The notes beneath the pieces were generated by a model. The model saw nothing but the letters and a program-made list of their open reading frames with translations. It was not told the origin of the DNA and did not search any database. A stretch of DNA of 64,000 nucleotides from the NCBI RefSeq assembly GCF_015832195.1, contig NC_052034.1, forward strand, positions 5,977,501 through 6,041,500, given 5' to 3'. How positions within the stretch are numbered: position 1 is the stretch's first letter; every line of letters begins with the position of its first letter. Made by a program: the position numbers and the translations under genes. Of the stretch, positions 24,855 through 36,109 are shown piece by piece. The stretch is from Motacilla alba alba. Its lineage: Eukaryota; Chordata; Aves; Passeriformes; Motacillidae.

Positions 24855-25482
24855 GGGAGGGTTTTCTGTCGTGTTTTATTTTGTGATTCAAAGAACAGAA
24901 TTGGGAGTGCTGTAAGAGGAAGGACGGTACTGATTTAGGTACTGGTTGAGGTTGCATGGGACAGCACTGAGGCTCTAAAATCACCACCTCTGCCCAGAGG
25001 TTTGGTTGTAGGGTTGGAAGGCAGCAAATGGGAAGGGTGGGCTTGTCAACAACCCAGGCAGCGAGGCTGTGAGAGGCCGTGGGGGCTGAGAAGGCATTCA
25101 CAGGGCACAGGGACTTCTGAAACAGGGAAATTCTGTTGTCACCTCTCCGGGCTGGAAGTGGGCACTGTCAGACTCTACATTTACTATTCCAGACCATGGC
25201 TAACAAACCCCTACAGAGATAACCCTACTGACTGCCCCACAGCTGTGGTCATAATCCCCTTTGCTTACAGAAGAGTCGAGCTGTGTCTGATGATCCTGCA
25301 GGATCCCCAAACTTCCACCTCCTCCAGCACAGCTGAGTTCCCCAGGAAGCTCCAGATCTTGACCCAAAATGACATGGAGCTAGAGGAAAGCTTTCCCATT
25401 GCATTTGGGTCTTTTTTCACACAGCGTTCAGGTAACTTTCTCCCCAGGAAGGGGAAGTGGCTTTCCCCACGGGTGCTCTCTG
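24855..25482 (-). other. STYXL1: STYXL1 3'UTR with poly(A) signal
   Basis: Sequence after the STYXL1 TGA (25,485-25,483 on minus). A minus-strand AATAAA is read from 24,880 to 24,875, putting the mRNA end near 24,855. The next gene, TMEM120A, begins coding at 24,519 on the same strand, so only about 335 bp separate the two. No other feature was seen. Confidence 0.65.
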
Positions 25483-28400
25483 TCAGTAATTTGGTTCAGA
25501 CACGTCTGTGACTGGGTACCCATAGATCTGGGTCTCCCAGGCTGAGAGCTGTTCCACAAAGCCCCGGTGTGGCCTCATGTTCATTTTGCATTTCAGAAGG
25601 TATTTCCAAGCTCTCTGTAAACAGAAGGAAAGTGAAGAAGTGTTAGGAATTGCACAGAAAGTGACTCTTGGGGCATTTTTACAAAGCTGCTACGCTTCAG
25701 TCAACACAGCTTTGTATTTGCTCCCCGTGCTGGACAGCAAGAACCTGCAGAGAGGAGTTTGGTAGCAAAGTGGGGACAGGCTGGGTCCAGGTGTGACCTG
25801 GAGAAACCTGTCCCTTTCATGCTCTGCTCTCCTGGACACGAGGACAGCTCAGGCTGTTTTCACTACTGAGTGTTATTCTGCTCTGCTGGAGCGATGCAGT
25901 CCTGGATTTTCCACCCTAAAATGCTGTTCCTTCCACAGATGATGAGCAAAGCAGTGAAGTATCAGCCATAAAGGTTGTGAAAAATGGGCATTTTATGATT
26001 GGCTTTCCGCAAATATTAAAATGAATATTGTATGTGTTATGTTACAAAGTTATGCTGTATTAATTTTCTTAAGTAGTGTGTTAAATATAGTTTCAGGTTA
26101 TAACATAATGTTAAAATAGAAACTATGCTATGTAAGATACTTTTTTTAAAGAAAGGACTCGCACCAGACAGCAGCCACAGGACACCTAAATCTTTCAGAG
26201 ACAGAGAATTTATTGCTCCCTCATCAGCTGAAAACTAACTTCTTCCCACCTCGCTCAGCCATGAAGTCGCTGTCAGGATTAGAGGAAGAAGCTGATGCTG
26301 ACCAGACAGAATCCTTTGTTTGAATGGAATTTATGCATCGTGTATGAGGGGTATGAATATGCAACAGGCTGTTGCTTTTAAGGGTTAATCCTCTGTTAAC
26401 CTGGGTCCTTTTTCGGGCTTATTTTGCCCCAAAAAGGCACCCAGACCGTCTGTAACTCTCTGTGTTTATTGTCTCATATTGTCCTAATCTCAATTGTTCA
26501 AATTTTTATTACTCTAATTGTATTGCTATTTTTATAACCATTTTATTACTATAAAACTTTTAACATTTTAAAGCCAAGTGATTGGCATTTTTCACAAAGG
26601 TTATAAAGCAATGAAGGTTATCACGTTTTTGGATTGGTGTGCCCTGTTGTGGCAGAGCAGTTAAGACCTCTGTTATCCCACTGTATTAATTACAGCCATC
26701 TTAATTATTTGTTAGCTCCAAGTAATCACCTAGAAACTCTGACACACACAGGGCAGAGCCACCAGCATGACTCCAGCTCCATCCCTGGCTTTTCCTGTCA
26801 GTGCTCATCTTCCTGCTTGTAAAAGAGCTTGACCCCTGCACTTGGAGGGTTGCTTAAGGGAAATGAGACCAAAGGTCAGCAGATAGTGCTCCATTGGTTT
26901 GTTTTTCTAATCTTGCTGATTCTGCAGGCTCTGAGGCTGATATTCCAATATTTACTCCTCTGGGTTCACAGTGTGGGTGTCTCTGGTTCCCCTGGGCTCA
27001 ACAGATTTACTCACATATTGCTCACTAATAGAATCAGGGGCTGCACATCCCAACTCTCCCTTGGTTTTGCCTTTTTGGAAGGATTTGCCTTTTTGGATTT
27101 CAAAGATCTTTGCCTGGATTGGCTGGAGGATCACACAGGAATCTGTTGCACTGCTTTTGTCTGCAAGAAACAAACTTGGCTGCCAGGATAATCCCTCAGG
27201 AAAGCTTTGCCCAGCCAACAGTGGGCAAGCACTGCCCTGTCAATGTTTTCTTTTTCTTTTTTTTTTTTTTTTGGCATTTAGTAAATGCTGAGACCAACCT
27301 GTTGATGCCAACTGAGGGGAATGGCAAGGCTCAGGCTTTGACTTTTGCACTGCCATTGGAAGCACACTCTGTGATTCAGTGAGCGAGTGGCTGTTATCAG
27401 CCTGCAGGAGCAATCACATCCCTGTTAGTGCAGGGACTGAACCCTGGCTGAGCCCTGCTGGCACCCTCAGCCTCTAATTACCCACTGGCACACAGCCATG
27501 GAGAGAGCCTTCCTCTTACATTGGACATGTTTGCACAAAATCAATCACCTTATCAGATACAGACCCAGCTTTGGTGAAGTTTGGATCAATCCCTTCAAGC
27601 TCCTGAGCTTTCCAAACAAGGGTGAGGCTTTTGAGGAGGGGCTGGGCAGCTGCCATGGGAACTCTCCTGCTCCCTGTTAGGAGGCACCAGGAGATGCTGC
27701 TGGTGTGTTGGATGCAAAGGGAGAAAGGCCTGGCACCAGGGGAGAGGCCACCAGGCTCTTGCACAGCCAGGCCATCCCCAGGCGTCCTTCACTAATTTCT
27801 TTCCTTATTCAGAGCTATGGAACAGCCTGTACTGGCCATCTGACCTGTTCATCCCCTTTGGGCAGGTATTATCCCATCGCAGACTTCTACCCAGGAGTGT
27901 CTGTGGGAGGGGATTGCCTCTGGAGGAATAAAAAAGGATTTTGGAAGGAGTAAGTGCTGAAGTCAATGGTAAATGAGAGCCCTGCAAGCACTGGGTTCTG
28001 GACTTCTCTAACACCATGGAATTAAGAGATGGGATTAACGGCAGTAGCTTCCACTCTTTCCCTCAAATCCAGGAGATAAATACCACGTTCTGTATCCACA
28101 GCTTTGCTTTTCTAGCCCTTTAGCTAAGGAGGAAAAACAAAAATATCACAAGTTCTAGAGTAAGGACTCACAGATCCAAAACCACACCTAATCCACCTCC
28201 TTAAGGGTCTAAAGAAGATGCAGTCTCAAATCACATAATCAGTTCCATCATCGGGTGGATATTGTGCATGAAATCACAGAGAATGTCTTGCTACCACAGT
28301 GATGGGGCTTCAGGAGGAGGTCTGAGGAGCAGAGGCAGTGTGTGTGGCACTGTGACAGTGACATACCTGCAGGGAGAAGCGGCAGGAGTGCATCAGATAG

Positions 28401-31400
28401 GCCATGGTGGCCGTGCTGCTCCGGCTGATCCCCAGGCTGGAGAACACCAGCACTGCTCCCACGTCCAGCTGAGCATCTGAGCAAGAAATGCCAATCACCA
28501 ATTAGTGAGCTGGCAAATGGAGCTCCCCGTGGCAGAGTCAAGCACTCATGTGGTGACAGCTGACAGGGGGGCTGCAGCCTGAGAGACAGGAGCCCTCAGG
28601 AGCCCTGGCAGCAGCAGATGGGCACTGCCAGCTCCCATTTCTGTGAAAATCCACAGTTGAAACGTGGCCTTGAAGAGCAGCACCAATGACAATGACCAGT
28701 CAATGCTTCATTACACACCAGTGTCACCCTCACATCAGGGATCTGAGGAGAAGTGGTCTTTCATGACCTACCAGCTGTGGTCAGCCTCACAAACTCTCCC
28801 CAGACAGGTCTAAAGGTATTGAAATTTTATTTTGCCTGGAAGGTTGCATATTTAATTAATAATTTTAAATTCTTTCTCTCCATCTCTAGACAGAACGATA
28901 TTTTTAAAATATCAGCAACTGAACTCCAGAATTCATAGAGCAAAACCTTTTCTTTTAGTGCTGTCAAGATGTTTTGTTTATTTATTTTTTTTTCCAAACA
29001 CTAAGTCAGCAATTTTAAACTAATTTCTATTGTGAGATACAGTTCTATTTCTAGAATAGAATTTCTAGAATAGAATTTTTATTACTTCTACCCTAAGATC
29101 TGGGTAGAACTGGCCTCACTCCAACATCCACCTGGCATGAGGACATGCACACTCCTCTTGGAGCATGTGGAGAGCTTTAGTCTCGTGTTCTGGTTTGAGT
29201 AATCTGCTCTCCACTGCCAAATAAACAGTTCCACTATCAGGTAAACAGTGCAACACTTCCACAAGTGCAGCTAATAGGCTCTTGTGGTCTGGTTTGGGAA
29301 CAGCCACAAATCATGTGTAATGTCAGAAGGAAACTTCTGAAATACTGGGGAGAAGCATGAGGCACAATGAAAGGCAAGTGAATGTCAACATTCAGGTGCA
29401 GCAAATAATGAAATTCAGTTCAGGACTACAAAATTATATCCTCAAATGTTGCTTATTTGTGTGCAGTTGTCATGTCTGATACTGTACTTGGATTAAGCTC
29501 TGTGGGGACAGGGTGGTCTTTTGCTTCTGGCTCTGTCCAGCACAGCTCAGCAGGGCCTTGGTCTGTGGCAGGTGTTATTTGATAAGCACAATAAAAGATA
29601 ACAACATGGCTGGACAGCATCAGGATGGAGCTGCAGGAGCCTGAGCTGCAGGCACTGAGCTGCAGAGTGTGTTTTTTCTTGTCCTATCTGATGTAATCAG
29701 CTGAAGGCAGGTTCATGCTGTCCAACCTGAAAGTCTTCCTGGGCCCTACAGTGGGTCTGCACTGCAAATCACAAAGATTATCAATGCCTCGTGCTGAGCT
29801 CTCTAATGTGTGTCACACTCTGCTTCAAATAAAGCTCTGCTGGCTGAAGATTTGGGCTGGTGCGAGTCAAAGGAGTAAGAGGGAATCCTGTGAAGCCCTG
29901 GTAGATTCCCTGCTGCAAAGATCTGGGTGGAAAGCTCCCTGCTATCAGAGTGAGGTATCCTTTCAAGTGAGCAGGGACACCAGAGTCAGATGCCCTGTAA
30001 AATGTGCTCCCTGTCCATCAGGCTGGTTAGTGAGGCAGCTCTGGCATCCATCAGGGTGTGGGCTTGCTTACCCTCCTGCCTGGGCTTCCTGTCACTCCCA
30101 TCTAATATCCCACAGTGAGCAAGGGCCCAGGAATTGCAGATCAGGATCCACTCACCTATGAAATGAGAAATGGTGGGGAAGGAAGAAAAAAGATCTGCTT
30201 CGAGTGAATCAGGAACAGATACATGGAGGGATTTACCTTCTTCTGCAAACCTGCAAAAAGAGCACACACACCACATGGAGCCGAGGAGCAGCCTTGACAA
30301 GATGTGTTTGTTGGAGGCAAGGTGATAATTTTGTTTGCTGTTACATTTGTGAGTTTTTAATCACTGTCATCATTAACATGATAAGGGATTTATTATGGTG
30401 AGGCACAGAGATGTTTGTAACCCAGAACCAGTTTAATCGCTGATTTTCCATTTCAATGGTATCAGTATTGATGCCTTAACCTACAGATAGATAACCTACA
30501 GAGAGATAAGTGAAAACAGAGGAACTGAGAGCAGATGTGCTTTCACAGAGTGTGTGTTGGCAGTTTTGTGGGGCCCCCCAGTTCCCTTCATGTGGTTTTC
30601 TATGGCAGCATCTCCTCCTTCCACAGGCTCAGAGGGGCAACAAATTGGTGAGGAATTTCCAAAATGTGGAAGCACATCATGCAGAGGGCACAGGAATATT
30701 ACCCACAGTGCAGAGACATTCCTCTGGGGACAAAGGCATGAGAAATGTCTGCTGGTGCACATGTCCTGGGGTGGGTGGCTGGATTTGTTACTTTGTCTGG
30801 GTCACCACCTTGAGAAATGCCACTGGGTTTTTCACTGTGTGAAACTGCATTTCCAGCAAGTCCTGCAGACTGAGCTGTCTGGTCATGGACAGAGCAGGTA
30901 AGGAAGGAAGAACAAAAATGTGATATATTGCTGACTTAGCTTTTACACGGATATGTTGGTAAGATTTTGCTCTGAAAGCTATTTAGAGATACAGGTTTTT
31001 CCTGAAGAGTGGTGGTAGGTGATAGACTTGAAATACCAAGGGCTTCCCAGTCCTCCTCTTACCCAGTTCACCCGTGGCATGGTCAAGGGCTGCAGGACTG
31101 TGTTGCTGTTGTGCTAACTCTAGAGCAGAAATCAGAAAACTGAGCATGAAATGGCACTGGAACCTGCAGAGGTTTCCTTGGAAGGCCACAGGCACTGACT
31201 CCTCTGCCAATAAACTCTGTGTCACCTCATTTTTTCACATCACAGACACTGGTGAGGGTAAGCCTTGAACTATTTAACTTACAGTGTTACAGGCTGCTCA
31301 GAGACGTTGACCAGTGCCTTGATCCTCAGATCTTTCTGAATTTGTTTGTCACTGGCCTGCTTGAAATTGCCCATGTATAGCTTTGCAGGCAGTATTTCTA

Positions 31401-34400
31401 CAGGGTATGGCTGGAAGGTGTCTAGCTCCTGCCAGAAAGAAACCACAGGCTCAGGTTAGAGAGTGTCTTTGCTCCCATTAGTCTGAAACAGAAGTCATGA
31501 GAAGAGTTGAACAGGCACTTAGTTGAACAGGCACTTAGTCAGCAGCCCATGACATATTTTAGTGTAATGATTCATTCAATCACCTGGATTTGCTGTATTT
31601 TGAAGTCTTTGCTAGTTTTACTGAGAATAATTAACAGCCTCACGGTTGTTGTGGCATTACTTGAAGCAAATCCCAGCTAAACAGGAGGTGGAATACATTC
31701 TTTCCATTGTCTGGAGGGGCTGCAGCAGGACGGATTCGTTTGATGTTCTCCCTGGTTACTGTTTGCAAGGCTAAATGAAATCATCTGCCACCTGCAGAGC
31801 TGCAGGTGCCCCGGAGTGGCACAGCACAAATCCACAGCTGCATCCTGTGTCGAGGAAAACACACGAGCAGCCAGCAGTGCCTCTCATCCCTAAGGGGATG
31901 TGCCTGGATACTGTTCCAGGAGCACAAAGGAGGAGTCTAACAATTTAAAGCTTCAACTGAGAGGCAAGGAGGTGCCTGTGTCCAGCTGAGTCTGAGCAGG
32001 AAGCTCAGCAGTGAATTGCCCTCCACAGGGCAGCACAAAGTGAATCGATTTCTCTCCTGTGCTGTAGCATCCCCAGGTTAGCACCTGCCCTGGGAACCAG
32101 ATGGGAACAAAATACACCTTGGAATGAAATGCTCTGCTGTCCAGCACCTTCTTAACCTGCCCTGACTGTCCTAAATGTGCAGTGAAGGGTAATTGTTTCT
32201 CATAAGCTAAACAGATTGATGTTCATAGGTGAAACCAAGCAATCAGGACACTGTGTTTGAGTGGATGGCTGTTTTCTTCCCGGGCCTATCGAAACAAGGC
32301 ACAAGCACTTGCTTTGTGACCCTTCCTGATGAAAAGACACGGATCACAGTGCTTGGTAGGAATTGTACTTCTGTTTGAAAACACTTGCTGTGTACTATGC
32401 CAGATAACCACGTGTGAGAGAGCAGCCTGCTTCCTGTCATCACTTGCTACTGTTTGTTCAGTTATCTGTACTCTCCATAGGCCAGTTTTGGGGTTATCAG
32501 GGGAACATTCCCAGCTTGTTTCCATGAATTTCCTTTCAGGCAATAGGAGAGGAAGAAGTGTGGCTGTAAAAGAATCAGTGGTGAGACTTGGAGCAAGCAC
32601 AGTAACTCAAATTCATTTAATTCCTTTGTCTGGAATTACTGTGCTACCATCTAACCTGAATTCACCAGCCATCACCAGCTGAATATTAATGTCATCTGCT
32701 TGGAAATTAGTCTCATCTCACCTGGGGCATCCACAGTGTCTTGTGGCTCTTCAGGAAATGGTAACAAGCTGAAAAACGCCTGTAACCTCCCTTCAGGAGG
32801 AGCACGGGGTGACGGGTGAACTGCTCCAAGTTTCTGGCGTGGAGGAGGGCATCTCCTTCCTCAGCACCTAAAGAGACCAGAGAGCTGCTTGCCTGGGCAG
32901 GTCCAGTGTTTCCATCTGCCTCCCTGGCATCCACAGCAAATCCCTTTTCATTCCACCTAATCCTCTGGAGAAAACTTTGTTAAAAGCTCAACTTTTTCTT
33001 TACTTGTTGCTGCAGGTCACTTACAGGGGGTGCTGCTTTTCCCCTCTCATCCTCATCTTTTATTCCTCTCCTGGTTTCTCTTCTAGGACCAGATTTCTTT
33101 TCCTCTCCCCGTTTTTCTTTGGGAAACGCTTGTAAGAAGTTCCCATAACAGGGAAATTGCATTAATTTAAATGTAATAATCTTAGTTTTATGGAGGTCCT
33201 TTTCTTGAGTCTGCTTTAGGCAAGAGGGAAAAAAAGGAAGTGTCTTAATCAAATTCTTCACAAATGTTTTAAACACCCCCCTCAGTGAAGTAGATTATGA
33301 GAGATGGCTGCTCCTCTTCCCAAGGAATCCATCCTGCTTCCCTCTAGCTCTGTCTGCTTTAGAAAGCCAGCTCTGATTCTTCACACCTTCCCTCTCCTGC
33401 CTCACCACTGAGCATTTAGGAACCTGCTTGCTTTATTCATTCCCCTTACACCTCCACTATTTTTTTTCTTTAAAAAGTGATGTAAATCTTTGCTAAAACT
33501 CTGTAGCTTTTGTAAAGCTCAAACAAACAGAAGTGGTTCTGCTCACAGCAGAACTCCTTGCCAAAGGATGTGTGAAAGGCAAACACTTCCATGGTTCAAG
33601 GAAAACTGAACAATGCCATGGAAAAGTTTCCAGCACTTCACATTTCTTGGTGAAATCACCACCCCCACTGAAGGTAAATCTTTTTCAATATCGTGAAGTG
33701 AAAGCCTTTTGTGACCCTCAAAGAAGGAAGTACTCACTCTGGGAACACGTGGAATCTGAGCTGCTGATTTCAGTCTCTGAAGCAGAGCTGCTCCCTGAAA
33801 GGCAATTGTTGGACAAGCCAAATCTCAGGGAAATGTGCAAAAAAAGAGAACCCATTCCTCACATGAAACAAGGAGCTTCAGAGGATCACCCACAGATGGG
33901 AAACCAGGGCTGCCAGGATGCTTTGAAATAAAACCTGGATTTTTGAAGCCTGAGAACACAGGCTTCAAAAGAGAACACAACACAGTGAAAAAACAGAGGC
34001 AGGGCAGTTTTTCACACAAAACTGGGAACATTTACATCTCTTCCAACAAGCTCATAAAATGAAATGAGGAATGGGAAGAATATCCAGCAGTGAGGACTGG
34101 ACTGACACGGGTCACACGTACCTGTTTCTTCCTCCTCCTCCTCCTCCTCCTCCTCCTTCTCCTGACAGTCAGTGGAGCCCAAAAAGCCAGTGTCGTGGTC
34201 ATACACCACGCAGAATCTGACATAGGCCAGCTCCTCGGGGTTGGGGATCACATACTCCCCCGCAGGGCTCTACCAAAATCACAGAGCAATTCCATCAGGG
34301 GCACGGCTCCACTCTGCTGGCATCAACACTCCTGACACCTCGCAAGCTGCAACTCTCCAGCTACGCGTGGGGGTTGCAGCGTGGGTGGCACGGCACTGAC

Positions 34401-36109
34401 AGCCCCGCTTAGGAGTCAGGGATGATGCAAATCCCGCCGATTGCTCCAGCGGCAGCGGCGCAGATGCCAGCGCCGGCCTTGTGAGGCAAGGCTGCGCCGT
34501 GTGAGCTCTTGAGCAATGCTTTCCCTGACACTCAGCGGCCCTGTGCCAATCCTTCGGGCTGCGGGAGCCACCTCTGCTTTGTGACAGAGTACATCCCCCC
34601 AGCGGCAGGGCCGGGCCAGGGCAGGGGCTGGGACATGTCCCGTGGCTTTCAAACCAGCTCGGGCTGCCTGCTGATTGCTAAATCCAGGGGGGGTTCACAC
34701 AAACAGCAGTCCCCTCACCAGTTCAATCCTCTGGGCTGTGACAATGTGGCTGTCATCGAATTCAAGCTGAGAACGGGCATCTGGAAAAAAACCAAGCAAG
34801 ACAGAGCAGTTGGCTTTTAAAGGTGGAATCCTCTTTGTGTTTGGTCAGTGGGAATTCAGGCATCACCCCAGAGATAGAGGTTTGGAAGTGTGCCACTTGG
34901 GAATATGGTTTGGGGGTGGTTTTAGTGTTGCAGGGTCAGCTGTTTGATGAACTTGAAGGTCTTTTCCAACTCTGATGATTCTATGATTTATTTTTTTAGA
35001 AACTGAGGCCTTCTGGTGTGGGTGTAACACTCCAGGGTTGATGTGAGTCCGTGTGTAACAGCAGTGATAGCCAGCAGTGTTAGTCCTGGCCCAAGTGTGC
35101 CCCTGCAGCATTCCCAGCCGTTCCCTGTGCTCTGCCCTGTGCCTGCTCTGCCCTGCCCAGCAGCTCTGCCTGTGCTGCTCCAGAGCTGGGGAGAGGGGCC
35201 CTGCAAAGACCCCAACCCCACTCCCAAACTGGAGCTGGGAGTCCCTGACCAAAACACCGAATGACATTGCAATGTCAGGCGCCCTTCTGTGGGTACTGGC
35301 ACTATGCAGAATGGTGTGGCCATCAGGAATCTTTGTGTAATGGCTGAGAAATCCAGTCCAGTTCTGAAACCTCTGGGAGCAGCAGGGGAGGGACAGTGTG
35401 TATCCATGGGACTGATGCGAGCAGGGAGAGCTGAGCACGAGGAAAGCCAAAGCAGCACCAGCTCACAGCACCTGAAATGGGATGGGAGGAAGGCCCCAGA
35501 AATGGTGAGAAGTGTTGTGTGTGCTTTTCCTCACAAGCCCTGTTGGCTCAGGATATCTGGCTGCAGGCAGGGACAGGCAGGGGCAGGGGCAGGAACTGGG
35601 GCAGGCAGGGACAGGCAGGGGCAGGAACTGGGGCAGGAACTGGGGCAGGCAGGGACAGGCAGGGACAGGGACAGGCAGGGATGGGGCAGGCAGGGACAGG
35701 GACAGGGACAGGGGCAGGCGGGGATGGGGCAGGCAGGGACAGGGACAGGAGCAGGCAGGGACAGCAGCAGGGACAGGGGCAGGCAGGGATGGAGCAGGCA
35801 GGGACAGGGGCAGGCAGGGAGAGGAGCAGAGACAGGGGCAGGCAGGGACAGGAGCAGAGACAGGGGCAGGCAGGGACAAGGCAAGGCAGGGACAGGGACA
35901 GGGGCAGGCAGGGACTGGCAGGAACAGGACCAGGGACAGGGGCAGGCAGGGACAGGGGCAGGCAGGGACAGGGGCAGGCAGGGACAGGCCTGTGCCGCGG
36001 CCTCACCCAGCAGGCACAGGTAGTTGGGCTCCGTCAGCCGCGATCTCCACCGGTACTGGTTGATGATGTTGTAGAGGTGCCGGGGCTCGCAGAACATCAC
36101 CCCCGCCAT
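25483..36109 (-). CDS. STYXL1: Serine/threonine/tyrosine-interacting-like protein 1 (pseudophosphatase), 9 coding exons
   Basis: STYXL1 (MK-STYX) is a catalytically dead dual-specificity phosphatase that binds partners such as G3BP1 and affects stress granules and mitochondrial apoptosis. Coding exons in transcript order: 36109-36007, 34780-34719, 34269-34122, 33794-33738, 32867-32722, 31428-31283, 30250-30156, 28476-28367, 25614-25483; sum 999 nt, 332 aa (human 313). The N-terminal half is rhodanese/CDC25-like (start [53 protein letters not shown]). The C-terminal half is a DSP fold ([55 protein letters not shown]). The HCxxGxxR loop reads FSSLGISR (264-271), so His is Phe and the catalytic Cys is Ser. 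Exon 3 encodes ten Glu in a row. Exon 4 (57 nt, phase 1-1) is Ser/acidic-rich and fits the acidic linker of the human protein. The last exon is too short to stand out as an ORF and was found by its splice sites and homology. The promoter is shared with MDH2. Confidence 0.94.
25971..25975 (+). repeat. Target-site duplication, left copy (AAGGT)
   Basis: Five bases directly before the LTR TG end, identical to 26,597-26,601 directly after the CA end. Confidence 0.85.
25976..26596 (+). mobile_element. Solo LTR of an endogenous retrovirus (621 bp)
   Basis: The element begins TGTGAAAAATG and ends CATTTTTCACA, a perfect 11-bp terminal inverted repeat with the TG...CA ends of an LTR. It is flanked by identical 5-bp copies of AAGGT at 25,971-25,975 and 26,597-26,601, a target-site duplication of the size usual for ERVL and some ERV1 families. 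No internal retroviral sequence or second LTR lies nearby, so this is a solo LTR left by recombination. It is AT-rich, unlike its surroundings. Orientation is taken as plus (antisense to STYXL1), from memory of related songbird LTRs. It sits in the last STYXL1 intron. The family name is uncertain. Confidence 0.88.
26597..26601 (+). repeat. Target-site duplication, right copy (AAGGT)
   Basis: Five bases directly after the LTR CA end, identical to 25,971-25,975. The unmutated match suggests that the insertion is not very old, though five bases carry little information. Confidence 0.85.
29048..29075 (+). repeat. Perfect 14-bp direct duplication in STYXL1 intron
   Basis: TTTCTAGAATAGAA occurs twice in tandem (29,048-29,061 and 29,062-29,075). 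Each copy contains the palindrome TTCTAGAA. It lies in an AT-rich part of the STYXL1 intron 28,477-30,155. Confidence 0.85.
31507..31538 (+). repeat. Perfect 16-bp direct duplication in STYXL1 intron
   Basis: TTGAACAGGCACTTAG occurs twice back to back (31,507-31,522 and 31,523-31,538), in the STYXL1 intron 31,429-32,721. It looks like a recent replication-slippage duplication. Confidence 0.9.
33738..33794 (-). CDS. STYXL1: STYXL1 exon 4: 57-nt Ser/acidic cassette
   Basis: Read on minus, a pyrimidine-rich acceptor ending TTTCAG precedes 57 nt and a GTGAGT donor. Joined in phase 1-1 it adds 19 residues, with [19 protein letters not shown] spanning the exon and its left junction. The composition matches the Asp/Ser linker between the two domains of the mammalian protein. 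Because the length is a multiple of three and both ends are phase 1, skipping would keep the frame (exon 3 to exon 5). It is called constitutive in the 332-aa model, but this is inferred. Confidence 0.75.
33941..33970. repeat. Perfect 12-bp inverted repeat (hairpin)
   Basis: TTTTGAAGCCTG at 33,941-33,952 and its exact reverse complement CAGGCTTCAAAA at 33,959-33,970 are separated by six bases. It lies in STYXL1 intron 3 (33,795-34,121). It could fold in RNA or DNA; no known element was recognised. Confidence 0.85.
34128..34158 (+). repeat. STYXL1: (TCC)n microsatellite coding for poly-Glu in STYXL1
   Basis: On the coding (minus) strand this gives eight GAG and two GAA codons, ten Glu in a row, near the 3' end of exon 3. 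The repeat is in frame, so length variants would change the acidic linker without a frameshift. It lies a few bases from the exon 3 donor at 34,121. Confidence 0.9.
34890..34988 (+). mobile_element. CR1 LINE 3'-end fragment
   Basis: The text runs from GGGAATATGGTTTGGGGGTGG through GGTCTTTTCCAAC to a terminal GATGATTCTATGATT, the hallmark CR1 3' end with its ATTCTATGAT repeat. About 100 bp remain, in sense orientation on plus and thus antisense to STYXL1, inside STYXL1 intron 1. Confidence 0.85.
35565..35989 (+). repeat. GGCAGGGACAG minisatellite in STYXL1 intron 1
   Basis: About 425 bp are built from degenerate units of GGGACAGG and GGGGCAGGCA, with inserts such as AACTGGGGCAGG and GATGGGGCAGG. 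Nearly all purine/C on plus with many G runs. It ends about 17 bp from the STYXL1 exon 1 donor (36,006-36,005 on minus), so the array lies just inside intron 1 near the shared promoter. Long open frames across it are produced by the repeat. Confidence 0.93.

Noticed and set aside
23678..25101. Long Ala/Arg/Gly/Pro-rich open frames on both strands
   Set aside because: Stop codons are rare in this CpG island. Only the 25-codon stretch ending at 24,445 is supported, as TMEM120A exon 1.
29116..29307. A 63-aa minus-strand open frame that looks protein-like
   Set aside because: No match to STYXL1 or to any family I know, and no clear acceptor or donor. It lies inside a STYXL1 intron whose flanking exons join in frame without it.
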